Origin: JBMNOI01 sp050942995
Lineage (GTDB): Bacteria; Chloroflexota; Anaerolineae; UBA1429
Reading direction: 5' to 3'
Assembly: GCA_050942995.1 (NCBI GenBank)
Contig: JBMNOI010000034.1
Span: 1 to 32,020, forward strand
DNA: 32,020 nucleotides
Part shown: piece by piece, positions 16,796-24,174 of the stretch
Position numbering within the stretch: position 1 is the first letter of the stretch
Layout of the letters: each line of letters opens with the position of its first letter
Program-made: the position numbers and the translations under genes
The notes under the pieces: model-generated
Told to the model about the DNA's origin: nothing
The model's input: the letters and a program-made list of their open reading frames with translations, nothing else
Database searches by the model: none

Positions 16796-17473
16796 TCAGG
16801 CCGTCGGCATGATAAAGGTAAAACGGGTGCCGATTCCGGGACGGCTCTCCATCTGCCAGCGGCCACCACCGACCTCTATCAGACGCCGCGCCACAACCAG
16901 AGTCACACGCGCGGTAAACCCCTCATCATCAGGGCGCAGGGTCAACAACTCGCCCAGTTCGTCCCGTGTCAATCCCGGTCCGGAATCGACGAAATCCAGA
17001 TAGATCTCACCCCGATGGCGCAGATGGATGTGCACCTCATCGCCGGGCGCCAGTGTGGCATACTGATAGACGAGCACATTCTCTATCGCCCGCGAAACAT
17101 GCCCGGCGTCGACCTGCGCCGGCGGCACCTCTGCGGGCATCTCCCATATCACCTGCACACCCTCGGGGGGATGATGCCGATGCAGCACATCGTCGACCAG
17201 CGATTGAACAGGCGTGGGTGCAGGCGCCGGCTCTTTGGGCGCCGTCATATCCATGAGGTCCTGTACCAGGTGGCCGCACAACGCGATCTCGCGAGACAGA
17301 ATGTCCAGATGCTTGGCCAGCCGCGCCTCATTCCGGCCTACCTTCATCTCGAGGTAATAGACCGAGTTCTGTATTACGCCGAGTTTGTTCCGCAGATCAT
17401 GCCCCATCCGCCGGACGGCGTCCCTTTCGATTCCGGGCTCACCGGTCATCCTTTGCATCTGCTCACCCATCAC
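16796..17473 (-). CDS. Small kinase-like DHp protein with degenerate ATP-binding domain (possible phosphotransferase)
   Basis: A soluble 225-residue protein with a histidine kinase dimerisation domain but no sensor. The H box is GHDLRNKLGVI, with phosphoacceptor H25 intact and the usual NP proline changed to K. The following NSVYYL helix is nearly identical to the neighbouring kinase at 17856-19475, so the two are paralogues. The ATPase half is altered. The N box reads AIENVLVYQYA, so the second, Mg-binding asparagine is Tyr135. The G1 box (DSGPGL) is kept, but the GxGxGL G2 box is replaced by EGFTARVTL. Loss of ATP turnover would make it resemble Spo0B- or ChpT-type phosphotransferases. It overlaps the preceding receiver gene by 11 bases. 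The start may be GTG 17473 or ATG 17470. A weak but active kinase cannot be excluded. Confidence 0.8.
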   Translation of the reverse strand: MMGEQMQRMTGEPGIERDAVRRMGHDLRNKLGVIQNSVYYLEMKVGRNEARLAKHLDILSREIALCGHLVQDLMDMTAPKEPAPAPTPVQSLVDDVLHRHHPPEGVQVIWEMPAEVPPAQVDAGHVSRAIENVLVYQYATLAPGDEVHIHLRHRGEIYLDFVDSGPGLTRDELGELLTLRPDDEGFTARVTLVVARRLIEVGGGRWQMESRPGIGTRFTFIMPTA

Positions 17474-17849
17474 GTCGTATGGTGCGCTCGATCAGCGGCA
17501 GCACCTCGTCGATCGCCAGCGGCTTGTACAGAATGGCAGCAGCGCCTCGCTCTCGCGCCTGCTCGACCGCCTCAGATCGAGCATACGCCGTCATCATAAT
17601 GACCGGCAGATCGGGGTTGAGGCGCTTGATCTCGCCCAGCGCCTGCACGCCATCCATGACCGGCATCCTGATGTCCATGAGCACCAGATCGTAATCGCCC
17701 AGGCGCACTCTGTTCACCGCCTCTTTGCCGTTAGCCACGGCATCGATATGGTAGTCGAACTCTTCCAGGATATCCGTCAGAGTATCCCGCATCCCTTCTT
17801 CATCATCCACCACCAGGAGCCGGGGGATGGTATCCATTGTATCGTTCAT
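17463..17849 (-). CDS. Stand-alone receiver (single-domain response regulator)
   Basis: A 128-residue CheY/Spo0F-like protein consisting of a receiver only. The acidic pair is in LLVVDDEEGMRD, the phosphoacceptor Asp in LVLMDIRMPVMDG (residue 59), the Thr in VIMMTAYAR and the Lys in ILYKPL. There is no output domain, so it probably passes a phosphoryl group on or acts by protein contact. A GGAG site formed by the end of the upstream kinase gene precedes the ATG. The gene starts 6 bases after that kinase gene and overlaps the small DHp-domain gene, an order of kinase, receiver, DHp protein. Its receiver closely resembles that fused to PilB (shared GMRDTLTDILEE-type and IxMP-x-MDGV stretches). 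Confidence 0.93.
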   Translation of the reverse strand: MNDTMDTIPRLLVVDDEEGMRDTLTDILEEFDYHIDAVANGKEAVNRVRLGDYDLVLMDIRMPVMDGVQALGEIKRLNPDLPVIMMTAYARSEAVEQARERGAAAILYKPLAIDEVLPLIERTIRRDG

Positions 17850-17855
17850 ATGGCT

Positions 17856-19475
17856 CTACTCCGCCCTGCTCGATTCGGCCGAATATGGAAGGCGAACGAT
17901 AAAGCAGGCCCCCTCTCCCTCTCGACTCGAAACGGCCACTTTGCCGCGATGCGCCTCGACCAGCAGCTTGACCAGTGACAACCCCAGCCCAATGCCCTTG
18001 GCCCGGGTCGTAAAGAGCGGCTCAAAGATACGCTCCTGGCAATCGGCCGAGATGCCGATGCCGCTATCGCGCACGTGTAACACCACATGCCCGTTCTGCA
18101 ACGCGGTACTCAGATACAGTGCACCGCCTGAGGGCATGGCCTGAATCGCATTGTTGATCAGGTTCAGCAACACTTGCTGGATCTTGTCGCCATCCACCGG
18201 CACAAGCGGCAGGTCTTTATCCAGCCGGCAATGAACGCGTATCCCTTCGGGCAACGACGTCCGCTCCAGGCTGCACATAACCAGCGCGTTCAGATCGGCC
18301 GGTTCCAGCCGCAGATCGGTCACCCGAACAAAGTTCATCAGATCGGTGATAATGCGATTCGCCGATTCGACCTCGCGCTCGATGATGTTGAGATGCTTCT
18401 CCACCTTGGAATCAGCATCCCCCAACCGTGTCTTGAGATAGTAGACCGAATTATTGATCACCCCCAGGGGATTGCGCAGCTCGTGCGCCACTCCGGCCCC
18501 CAATTTGCCCACGGTGGCCAGCCGTTCGGTGCGCAAGAGACGGCTATGCGCCTCGATCAGGTCGCGTGTGCGGGCCTTGACACGGGCCTCCAAATCGCGG
18601 TTCCAGGCGCGCAGGTCATTCACCAGGCGAGAGTTTTCCAGCAGGGTGGCAACCTGACTGCTGACGATAAAGGCCAACTCGGCATCTCCCTGGCCAAAGG
18701 CCGACTGCCCCGTGCCACAAGCCAGGAGCAGCAGGCCCATCGGTCCCGATGGCGCCCGCAAAGGGGCGCACAATAAGGCATGAACGCCTGCCCGGACCAG
18801 CGCCGTCTCCACGTCGGGTGAGGGCGCCGCATCCGTCGAGAGGATAACGCCCTCCGATGCCTCTCGCATCATCTCGATCCATCGCGCATCCAGCGACGGA
18901 TCGGGGAGCACCCCCTGTGCGGCGCGCCGCACCCCTCTCTCGTCTCCGGCATCGATGAGGATCACTGCCCCGCCATCGGCGCCGATCTGCGATACGACCA
19001 TATCGACCATGGCGGCACAGAGTGCATCGGCATCCAGCTGGTTCAGGCTATGCTTGCTCAACTCGAACAGTGGCATCAGAACGCGGGCTCGCGCCGAGTC
19101 GGCCATGATGCGGGCCCGCGTCAGCGCATGCTCCACGCCCTCACGCAGGTCGAGCAGGCTGAACGGTTTGGGGATAAAGTCGACGGCGCCACTGCGCAGC
19201 GCCTTGATGGCCAACTCGATCGTGCTATAGCCCGTCATGACGATAGCGGCCAGGTTGGGGAGCGATTCCTTGGCCTGAGCGATCAGGTCGATGCCCGACA
19301 TTCCCGGCATCATGATATCGGTAATGAGCAGATCAAAGTGCTCCCGACGCAGCAGATCGAGCGCCTCCTCGCCCAGGCCAACCGGCGTCACATCATAGCC
19401 CAACCGCCGAAGCGCCTCGGCGCAAAAGCCCAGCACCTCTGCTTCGTCATCCACCACCATGATGCGATCACTCAT
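17856..19475 (-). CDS. REC-GAF-histidine kinase, soluble
   Basis: A 539-residue cytoplasmic sensor kinase without membrane segments. Residues 1-120 are a receiver (VVDDE, phosphoacceptor D53 in LLITDIMMPG, T81, K103 in IPKPF). Residues about 140-285 form a GAF-like domain. A coiled coil (LRAWNRDLEARVKARTRDLIEAH) follows. The DHp has H331 in GVAHELRNPLGVI. The catalytic domain is canonical: N box VLLNLINNAIQAM, G1 DSGIGI, F box IFEPLFTT, G2 GIGLGLSLV. It should therefore be active, being switched by its own receiver or by a ligand of the GAF domain. The ATG at 19475 overlaps the HD-GYP stop by 8 bases. It is the only fully intact kinase in the window, so it is the likely phosphoryl source for the receivers nearby. 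Confidence 0.94.
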   Translation of the reverse strand: MSDRIMVVDDEAEVLGFCAEALRRLGYDVTPVGLGEEALDLLRREHFDLLITDIMMPGMSGIDLIAQAKESLPNLAAIVMTGYSTIELAIKALRSGAVDFIPKPFSLLDLREGVEHALTRARIMADSARARVLMPLFELSKHSLNQLDADALCAAMVDMVVSQIGADGGAVILIDAGDERGVRRAAQGVLPDPSLDARWIEMMREASEGVILSTDAAPSPDVETALVRAGVHALLCAPLRAPSGPMGLLLLACGTGQSAFGQGDAELAFIVSSQVATLLENSRLVNDLRAWNRDLEARVKARTRDLIEAHSRLLRTERLATVGKLGAGVAHELRNPLGVINNSVYYLKTRLGDADSKVEKHLNIIEREVESANRIITDLMNFVRVTDLRLEPADLNALVMCSLERTSLPEGIRVHCRLDKDLPLVPVDGDKIQQVLLNLINNAIQAMPSGGALYLSTALQNGHVVLHVRDSGIGISADCQERIFEPLFTTRAKGIGLGLSLVKLLVEAHRGKVAVSSREGEGACFIVRLPYSAESSRAE

Positions 19476-20907
19476 GCAGCGCCCGTCCCTCCTCTGCAGA
19501 ACCAGCGATCTCCAATTCCGCAGATCCCTTGTCCATGACGGCGATCCACTCTGTCACGAGTCGCCCATCCAGTTGGCTGCCCGCCCCGGCAAGAAGGCGC
19601 TTTGTCGCCTCTTTCACCGACAGCGCCGGACGATACGATCTGTCAGAGGTCATCGAGTCATAGGCGTCGACAACCGCCAGAATACGTGCGCCCAACGGAA
19701 TATCCTCACCGGCCAGACCGTCGGGGTAACCTTTGCCGTCATAACGCTCATGGTGGTGCCAAACCATCGGCACGATATCATGTAGCGCGTCGATGCCCTC
19801 CAGAATGCGCACCCCCATCACAGGGTGCCGCCTGACATGGTCGAGCTCGTCATGCGTCAGGCTGCCGGCTTTGCGCAGCGTCCCGTCGCCGATACCAAAC
19901 TTGCCCACATCGTGCAACAATCCGGCGATGCCCAATCGTTCCACATCGTCATCGGGTAGACCGCATCGTTGCCCCAGCAGCCGGGCATAGTGCGCCACGC
20001 GCTGTGAATGGTCTCGCGTATAGGCATCGTGCAGCCCCAATGCGTCGATGAGCGTCTGGACCGGTGATAGATAGGCCCGCTCCAGGTCGCGAAAAGCATC
20101 CCACAAACGTTGTCGTGTATCGGCATGCAGGAACACCAGAGCGATTTGACCGGCAAACAGGTGCAGCAGGCGAGAATCCTCCGGGCTAAAGGGAGGTTCG
20201 TTACGCCGGCGCAGCAGGGTCAACACCCCCACCTCTTCATCTCCCACCCGCAGAGGCACCGTCAGCACCGGCCCGCCGGCGGCGGTGTCCACCTCGTCGC
20301 CCGCTACGTCGACGATCGCCCCCTCCGGTCGATCCGGAAGGAACGCCCCGTCTTCACGGCCGCGACGCCCCACTCTGCCAGAGCCAAAGAGCGTCAATTG
20401 GGTATGTACCGGCGCAAAAGTCCGCTCGATCAGGCGGATAACCGCCTGTGATATTTTGGAGGGGTCGATGGGTCGACTCAGGATGCGGTTCAACTCTAGC
20501 AACGGTTCAATGGGCGAACGTTGAGCGGCACGTCGCTGTCGCTGCCTGAAGCAGTGGGCCACTTTATCCTGCAATTCGGCGGCGCTGAACGGTTTGGTCA
20601 TATAGTCCAGCGCACCCTGGCGCATGGCGTATACGGCGGTTTGAATGGTGCCAAAGCCCGTCAGCATGATGACGTCGGTGTTGGGGTAGAGGGCACGGCA
20701 GCGCTCCAACAACTCTAGCCCATCCACATCCGGCATGCGAAGGTCCGTCACGACTAAATCAACCGGCTCGCTTTGCAGGAATTCGAGCGCCTGGCGACCG
20801 TTTTCTACTTCATCCGTACGATACCCGCACCGCTCCAGAATGCGACGGATGAGACGACGAATTTGCGCCTCGTCATCGACAATCAGGATATGGCCACCAT
20901 TTTCCAT
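19468..20907 (-). CDS. REC-GAF-HD-GYP response regulator (predicted c-di-GMP phosphodiesterase)
   Basis: Predicted to hydrolyse cyclic di-GMP under control of receiver phosphorylation. From the chosen ATG (479 residues), a receiver comes first (LIVDDE, phosphoacceptor D55 in VVTDLRMPD, T83, K105). A GAF-like region follows at about 135-270 (LTVPLRVGDEEVGVLTLL). The HD-GYP domain has DHSQRVAHYA, LLHDVGKFGI (about 331-340), RRHPVMG, and the diagnostic HHHERYDGKGYPDGL (about 384-398), all intact. ATG 20907 is preferred because GGGGAG lies 7 bases upstream; the TTG at 20928 has no site. It opens the signalling operon that leads into pilB. c-di-GMP commonly tunes type IV pilus activity, which fits the context. 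Confidence 0.94.
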   Translation of the reverse strand: MENGGHILIVDDEAQIRRLIRRILERCGYRTDEVENGRQALEFLQSEPVDLVVTDLRMPDVDGLELLERCRALYPNTDVIMLTGFGTIQTAVYAMRQGALDYMTKPFSAAELQDKVAHCFRQRQRRAAQRSPIEPLLELNRILSRPIDPSKISQAVIRLIERTFAPVHTQLTLFGSGRVGRRGREDGAFLPDRPEGAIVDVAGDEVDTAAGGPVLTVPLRVGDEEVGVLTLLRRRNEPPFSPEDSRLLHLFAGQIALVFLHADTRQRLWDAFRDLERAYLSPVQTLIDALGLHDAYTRDHSQRVAHYARLLGQRCGLPDDDVERLGIAGLLHDVGKFGIGDGTLRKAGSLTHDELDHVRRHPVMGVRILEGIDALHDIVPMVWHHHERYDGKGYPDGLAGEDIPLGARILAVVDAYDSMTSDRSYRPALSVKEATKRLLAGAGSQLDGRLVTEWIAVMDKGSAELEIAGSAEEGRALHE

Positions 20908-21018
20908 CCCCCAGCTCCCCTCAGGCAACCATTCCGATCAAACAAGTGCGAACGCCCTCACGTGCGCCTCAGAGGCTCCCGCGCTCTCTTGCTGATAAGA
21001 TGCCGAAAGTCTGTCGCC

Positions 21019-21027
21019 AGTATACCA
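21019..21027 (-). promoter_or_regulatory. Extended -10 element upstream of the HD-GYP operon
   Basis: The minus strand reads TGGTATACT: TATACT (21024-21019) with a TG extension. No good -35 lies 16-18 bases upstream, as is common for extended -10 promoters. It would give a leader of about 105 bases before the ATG at 20907. The rest of the 298-base gap (20908-21205) holds the terminator at 21151-21175 and nothing else recognisable. Confidence 0.45.
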
Positions 21028-21150
21028 GACCCCCCGACGCGTTTTCATAAAGAGGTCGTCAATCGTCGCTTAACGCAGCGTGAAGCCTTGTTTACAAAAG
21101 GGGGAAGCACATCTGAGGAGGATCATCGACGTGGAAATCGCGTCGAGGCA

Positions 21151-21175
21151 TAAAAAAGCCGGCGAATGCCGGCTT
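21151..21175 (-). terminator. Intrinsic terminator after the OmpR-type regulator
   Basis: Minus strand AAGCCGGC, loop ATTC, GCCGGCTT followed by TTTTA: a perfect 8-bp GC-rich stem with a T run, 31 bases past the stop at 21206. It separates the regulator from the HD-GYP/pilus operons. Confidence 0.88.
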
Positions 21176-21205
21176 GTCTCTATCTGAGATGGATCGGGCT
21201 ATCTA

Positions 21206-21928
21206 TCAAGAATCCGATACCGCAGAATCAACCTCCTGCGGCGAAGCGATCAGAGTATATCCGTGACGTGGAATCGTGCGCAGAATCTGAGGAGAGCTGG
21301 GGTCGTCCTCGATCTTGCGCCTCAAATTGAGGACGTGCATGCGCACCAGGCTGGCGTTCCCCGTCCCCGGCGGATACCCCCACACATCCTGCAACAGTCG
21401 CTCAGTGGGCAGCACCTGACCGTGATGTGAGACCATGTAATAGAACAACTCGAACTCGACCGAGGTCAGCTCTACCGGTTTGCCCCCGATCAACGCCTCG
21501 CCGTTAGCCGGATCCACCTGCACGATGCCCACATGTAGTCGGCCACTGGGAGCCACATTGTCGTTATAGCGTAACAGAGCTCTCACTCGCAGCTCGAGCT
21601 CCTCGAGGTTGAACGGCTTGGTGAGGTAATCATCGCCACCCGCCTCAAAACCGGTGATCTTGTCTTCGATATGCTCTTTGACGGTCAAAAAGAGGATGGG
21701 CACTGTGACCAGACGCGCATTCGAGCGGGCAAAGCGGCAGACCTCGATCCCGTTAACGCGGGGCATCACAATATCGAGGATGATCAGGTCAGGACTCTGC
21801 ACCTGCAACAGGCGGATGGCCTCCTGCCCGTTGCGCGCAACAATCACCACATGACCTCGGCGGCGCAGAGAGCGCTCGATAACCTCCACAACGTGCGAAT
21901 CGTCGTCAACGATCATGATTCGGGCCAT
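21206..21928 (-). CDS. OmpR/PhoB-family winged-helix response regulator
   Basis: A 240-residue DNA-binding response regulator. The receiver (residues 1-120) has the acidic cluster IVDDDS, phosphoacceptor D52 in LIILDIVMPRVNG, T82 in LFLTVKE and K103 in YLTKPF. The C-terminal OmpR/PhoB effector has the expected sequence of VELTSVEFELFYYMVSHHGQV, LLQDVWGY, a recognition-helix region VRMHVLNLRRKIEDD and the wing ILRTIPRHGYTL. No kinase gene is directly paired with it; the nearest intact kinase is at 17856-19475. It has its own promoter overlapping the end of the HEAT-repeat gene and its own terminator, so it is a single-gene unit. Target genes cannot be told from the window. Confidence 0.95.
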   Translation of the reverse strand: MARIMIVDDDSHVVEVIERSLRRRGHVVIVARNGQEAIRLLQVQSPDLIILDIVMPRVNGIEVCRFARSNARLVTVPILFLTVKEHIEDKITGFEAGGDDYLTKPFNLEELELRVRALLRYNDNVAPSGRLHVGIVQVDPANGEALIGGKPVELTSVEFELFYYMVSHHGQVLPTERLLQDVWGYPPGTGNASLVRMHVLNLRRKIEDDPSSPQILRTIPRHGYTLIASPQEVDSAVSDS

Positions 21929-21985
21929 ACCCTATCCACCCTCTCCCGGCTTGGCGTATTGTGGTATCTCTCGCGCTTTTGTACG

Positions 21986-22013
21986 ATTATACGTTATGAT
22001 CGACGCCTGTCAA
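21986..22013 (-). promoter_or_regulatory. Consensus sigma70-type promoter for the OmpR-type regulator
   Basis: Minus strand TTGACA (22013-22008), 16-base spacer, TATAAT (21991-21986). Both hexamers are perfect. The -35 lies inside the last codons of the HEAT-repeat gene, whose stop (21994-21996) is in the spacer. A start of transcription near 21979 leaves about 50 bases of leader. Confidence 0.82.
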
Positions 22014-23724
22014 GCAGCCGCAGCCGCCGCACCGCCGGACGGGGTTTTTCCGCCGGCGCCGCATCCTCTTCGACGACCGGCACCGGCTCGTCTTCGGCCC
22101 CGGCATCAAAGGGCGCCGCCGGCGCATCCAGTGCGCGCTGCAACAGCTCACGCTGCGCGCTATCCCGAATACCGTGCATGGCCTCTTCGATACGCCGGTT
22201 GATCGCTCCGCGTGTTTTGAGCGCCGCCAGCACGCGAATGATCAGGCCCTGACGCTCCGGAGGCGCCTTGAGTAACAGATCGACGAGCACCCCCGTGACC
22301 ACAATCCCCTCGCCCAGCAGCGCCTCGATAATGCCCTCACGCTGCCCGGGTGAGGCCCAGAGCAACGCCTCGGCCAGCTCCTGCCACGCGCCCAACTCCC
22401 CCAAAAGTCGGGCGACCGGTCGGGCGCTCTGCACATCGTTACTGCGCAATGCGTCCAGCAAAGCCGCCCGTGCCCCCTGCCCGGCCTCTTTGATCAGCCG
22501 GTAGGCACGCTGTTGGACCGTAGTGGAGGCATCGCTCAGACCTCCCAGAAGAACATCCAGCCCATCCAGGCCGATCCGCCGAAAAGCGGCCTCGGCGGCC
22601 TCGGCCACCTCGTTGCTGCGATCTCCCAGAGCGCGCAACAGCGGCATCATGTCGATGAGGTCGGCCACCTCCCCCAGAGTGCGCGCCGCCTCGATACGCA
22701 ACGAACGATCCCGACTGGAGAGATCGGCGTATAGCTCGGCCGTGCGCCGCAAAAAGCGCACATCCCGGTAATAGGGCGCCTCTTGCTCCACCTGCCGGAG
22801 CGCCTGGGCGGCCTCGGGCCAGTCCCGATTCTTGTAGGCGCGCACTCCGGTGTTGTAGAGTTGCTCCCGTCGCCACATGGCCGTCTCGGCCGAACTGACC
22901 AGCACATCCAGTTGATCGACATCGCGATATCCGGGCTCGAGCATCAGCAAACGATCGATACGCGCCCGAGCCTCGCTCCAGCGCTGCAGTCGAATCTGCT
23001 CACGCAGTTCGACATAGAGCCCGCTCAACTGTCTCTCGCGTCGCAGCGCCTGTCGACGATTCAAATGCCGCCACAGCCATACGACCAAGGTGATGACGAG
23101 GATCATCCCCAGGACAGGGATGCCCAGCGTGGCTACACTGATGGCAAACTCGCGCGTGGCGGTCGCCCAGCGGCTTTCCAGCCTGATGACAAAAGCCAGC
23201 TCCGGCAACGGAACGGGTTCGTTGCCACGCCGCAGCAAGGGGGCGATTTGTACTCGATGGGAGAAAAGAGGACCTGCCTGATACTGGGTGTTGGCGTGCG
23301 TTACGCGCAGATCATACGGCAGCGCATCCGGATAGCCGGGGATGACCTGTAGTCGACCGGGCACGTGCCGCCCGTCCAGATCCACAAAGGCCACGGAGCG
23401 GTCGGGTAGCGGCAACACCAGATCCAGCGGGGCCACCGCATCCGGTGATAACGCCCGCGCCCAAACGGTGATGATACCCGCATCCGCCCCGCGATGCTCC
23501 ACACCCAAACGAGTGGGATAGGTGACGGATAGCTCGACATCCGGCGCCCCATAGGCATCCATCCGCAGAGCATCGCCCGCCCGGCGGGCGGGTGATGACA
23601 CCAGCGCCAGGAATCCGCTCAAAGACAACGCCACGCCACAAACCAGCAAGATAATGAGCAGCGGCCGGCGATGTGCTCTGATGTTTTTGAAAAGCCGGTC
23701 CGTTTTGGCTCGAATGGTCTTCAT
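21994..23724 (-). CDS. Two-TM protein with TPR-like and HEAT-repeat domains
   Basis: A protein of about 576 residues of unknown function. It begins with a basic tail and a membrane helix (LLIILLVCGVALSLSGFLALV), then an external beta-rich domain of about 160 residues (VELSVTYPTRLGVEHRGADAG; VAFVDLDGRHVPGRLQVIPGYP). A second membrane helix (ISVATLGIPVLGMILVITLVVWLW) follows. The cytoplasmic part has TPR-like helices (YNTGVRAYKNRDWPEAAQALRQVEQEAP) and then HEAT-like repeats (RIEAARTLGEVADLIDMMPLLRALGDRSNEVAEAAEAAFRRIG). A basic tail ends it. The ATG at 23724 is chosen over GTG 23733, but the ribosome site is weak for both. It starts just after the dUTPase-like gene, so it shares the band-7 operon. 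It could be a membrane scaffold; no enzymatic motif is seen. Confidence 0.75.
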   Translation of the reverse strand: MKTIRAKTDRLFKNIRAHRRPLLIILLVCGVALSLSGFLALVSSPARRAGDALRMDAYGAPDVELSVTYPTRLGVEHRGADAGIITVWARALSPDAVAPLDLVLPLPDRSVAFVDLDGRHVPGRLQVIPGYPDALPYDLRVTHANTQYQAGPLFSHRVQIAPLLRRGNEPVPLPELAFVIRLESRWATATREFAISVATLGIPVLGMILVITLVVWLWRHLNRRQALRRERQLSGLYVELREQIRLQRWSEARARIDRLLMLEPGYRDVDQLDVLVSSAETAMWRREQLYNTGVRAYKNRDWPEAAQALRQVEQEAPYYRDVRFLRRTAELYADLSSRDRSLRIEAARTLGEVADLIDMMPLLRALGDRSNEVAEAAEAAFRRIGLDGLDVLLGGLSDASTTVQQRAYRLIKEAGQGARAALLDALRSNDVQSARPVARLLGELGAWQELAEALLWASPGQREGIIEALLGEGIVVTGVLVDLLLKAPPERQGLIIRVLAALKTRGAINRRIEEAMHGIRDSAQRELLQRALDAPAAPFDAGAEDEPVPVVEEDAAPAEKPRPAVRRLRLLDRRRS

Positions 23725-23740
23725 GGCCGTCACCTGCCTT

Positions 23741-24172
23741 TCAGCGTCCGGTGGAGCCGAACCCCGCCTTACCGGGAATCAGATCGTCAGGGGGTGCCTG
23801 TCGCTGTGCAAACGCCGCCCGATCGGTGGGCAATGCCCACATCTGGGCGATACGTTGCCCATGGCGAATGATACGCGGCCACGGACAATAGATCAACGCA
23901 CACAGCTCCTGCCCGTTGAACTCGGATTCGACGAGTCCGTCGTGTACAATGATGCCCCGCAAAAAGTTACCGCTGCGCCCCGTCACCCGCACCACGGCAT
24001 CATCGGGCATCTTTAGCGCCACACCGGTGGGGATTCGACCGAATCCCCACACCAGCCGCCATCCTCTGCCCGGCAGGCGGGCTTTGAGATCTAGCGCCGC
24101 CCCGGCATGCCGCTCGGGAGCCAGCGCGCCCTCTCCGACCGACCAGTACTCGATCACAGAGCCACCTCTCAC
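23741..24172 (-). CDS. dUTPase-like protein with altered catalytic motif
   Basis: A 143-residue protein with the dUTP pyrophosphatase trimer fold motifs in order. Motif 1 is AALDLKA (D28), motif 2 is TGRSGNF (65-70), motif 3 is HDGLVESEFNGQE (77-89), motif 4 is RHGQRIAQM and motif 5 is GFGSTGR at the C terminus. In motif 3 the catalytic aspartate of the usual GxxDxxYxG is Glu82 and the uracil-stacking Tyr is Phe85. The P-loop-like motif 5 is intact, so nucleotide binding is likely; normal catalysis is less certain. The GTG at 24172 has a GGAGGAG site inside the end of the band-7 gene and is coupled to it. It may be a housekeeping dUTPase, or a related nucleotide-binding protein given the membrane-protein neighbours. 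Confidence 0.8.
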   Translation of the reverse strand: MRGGSVIEYWSVGEGALAPERHAGAALDLKARLPGRGWRLVWGFGRIPTGVALKMPDDAVVRVTGRSGNFLRGIIVHDGLVESEFNGQELCALIYCPWPRIIRHGQRIAQMWALPTDRAAFAQRQAPPDDLIPGKAGFGSTGR

Positions 24173-24174
24173 GC

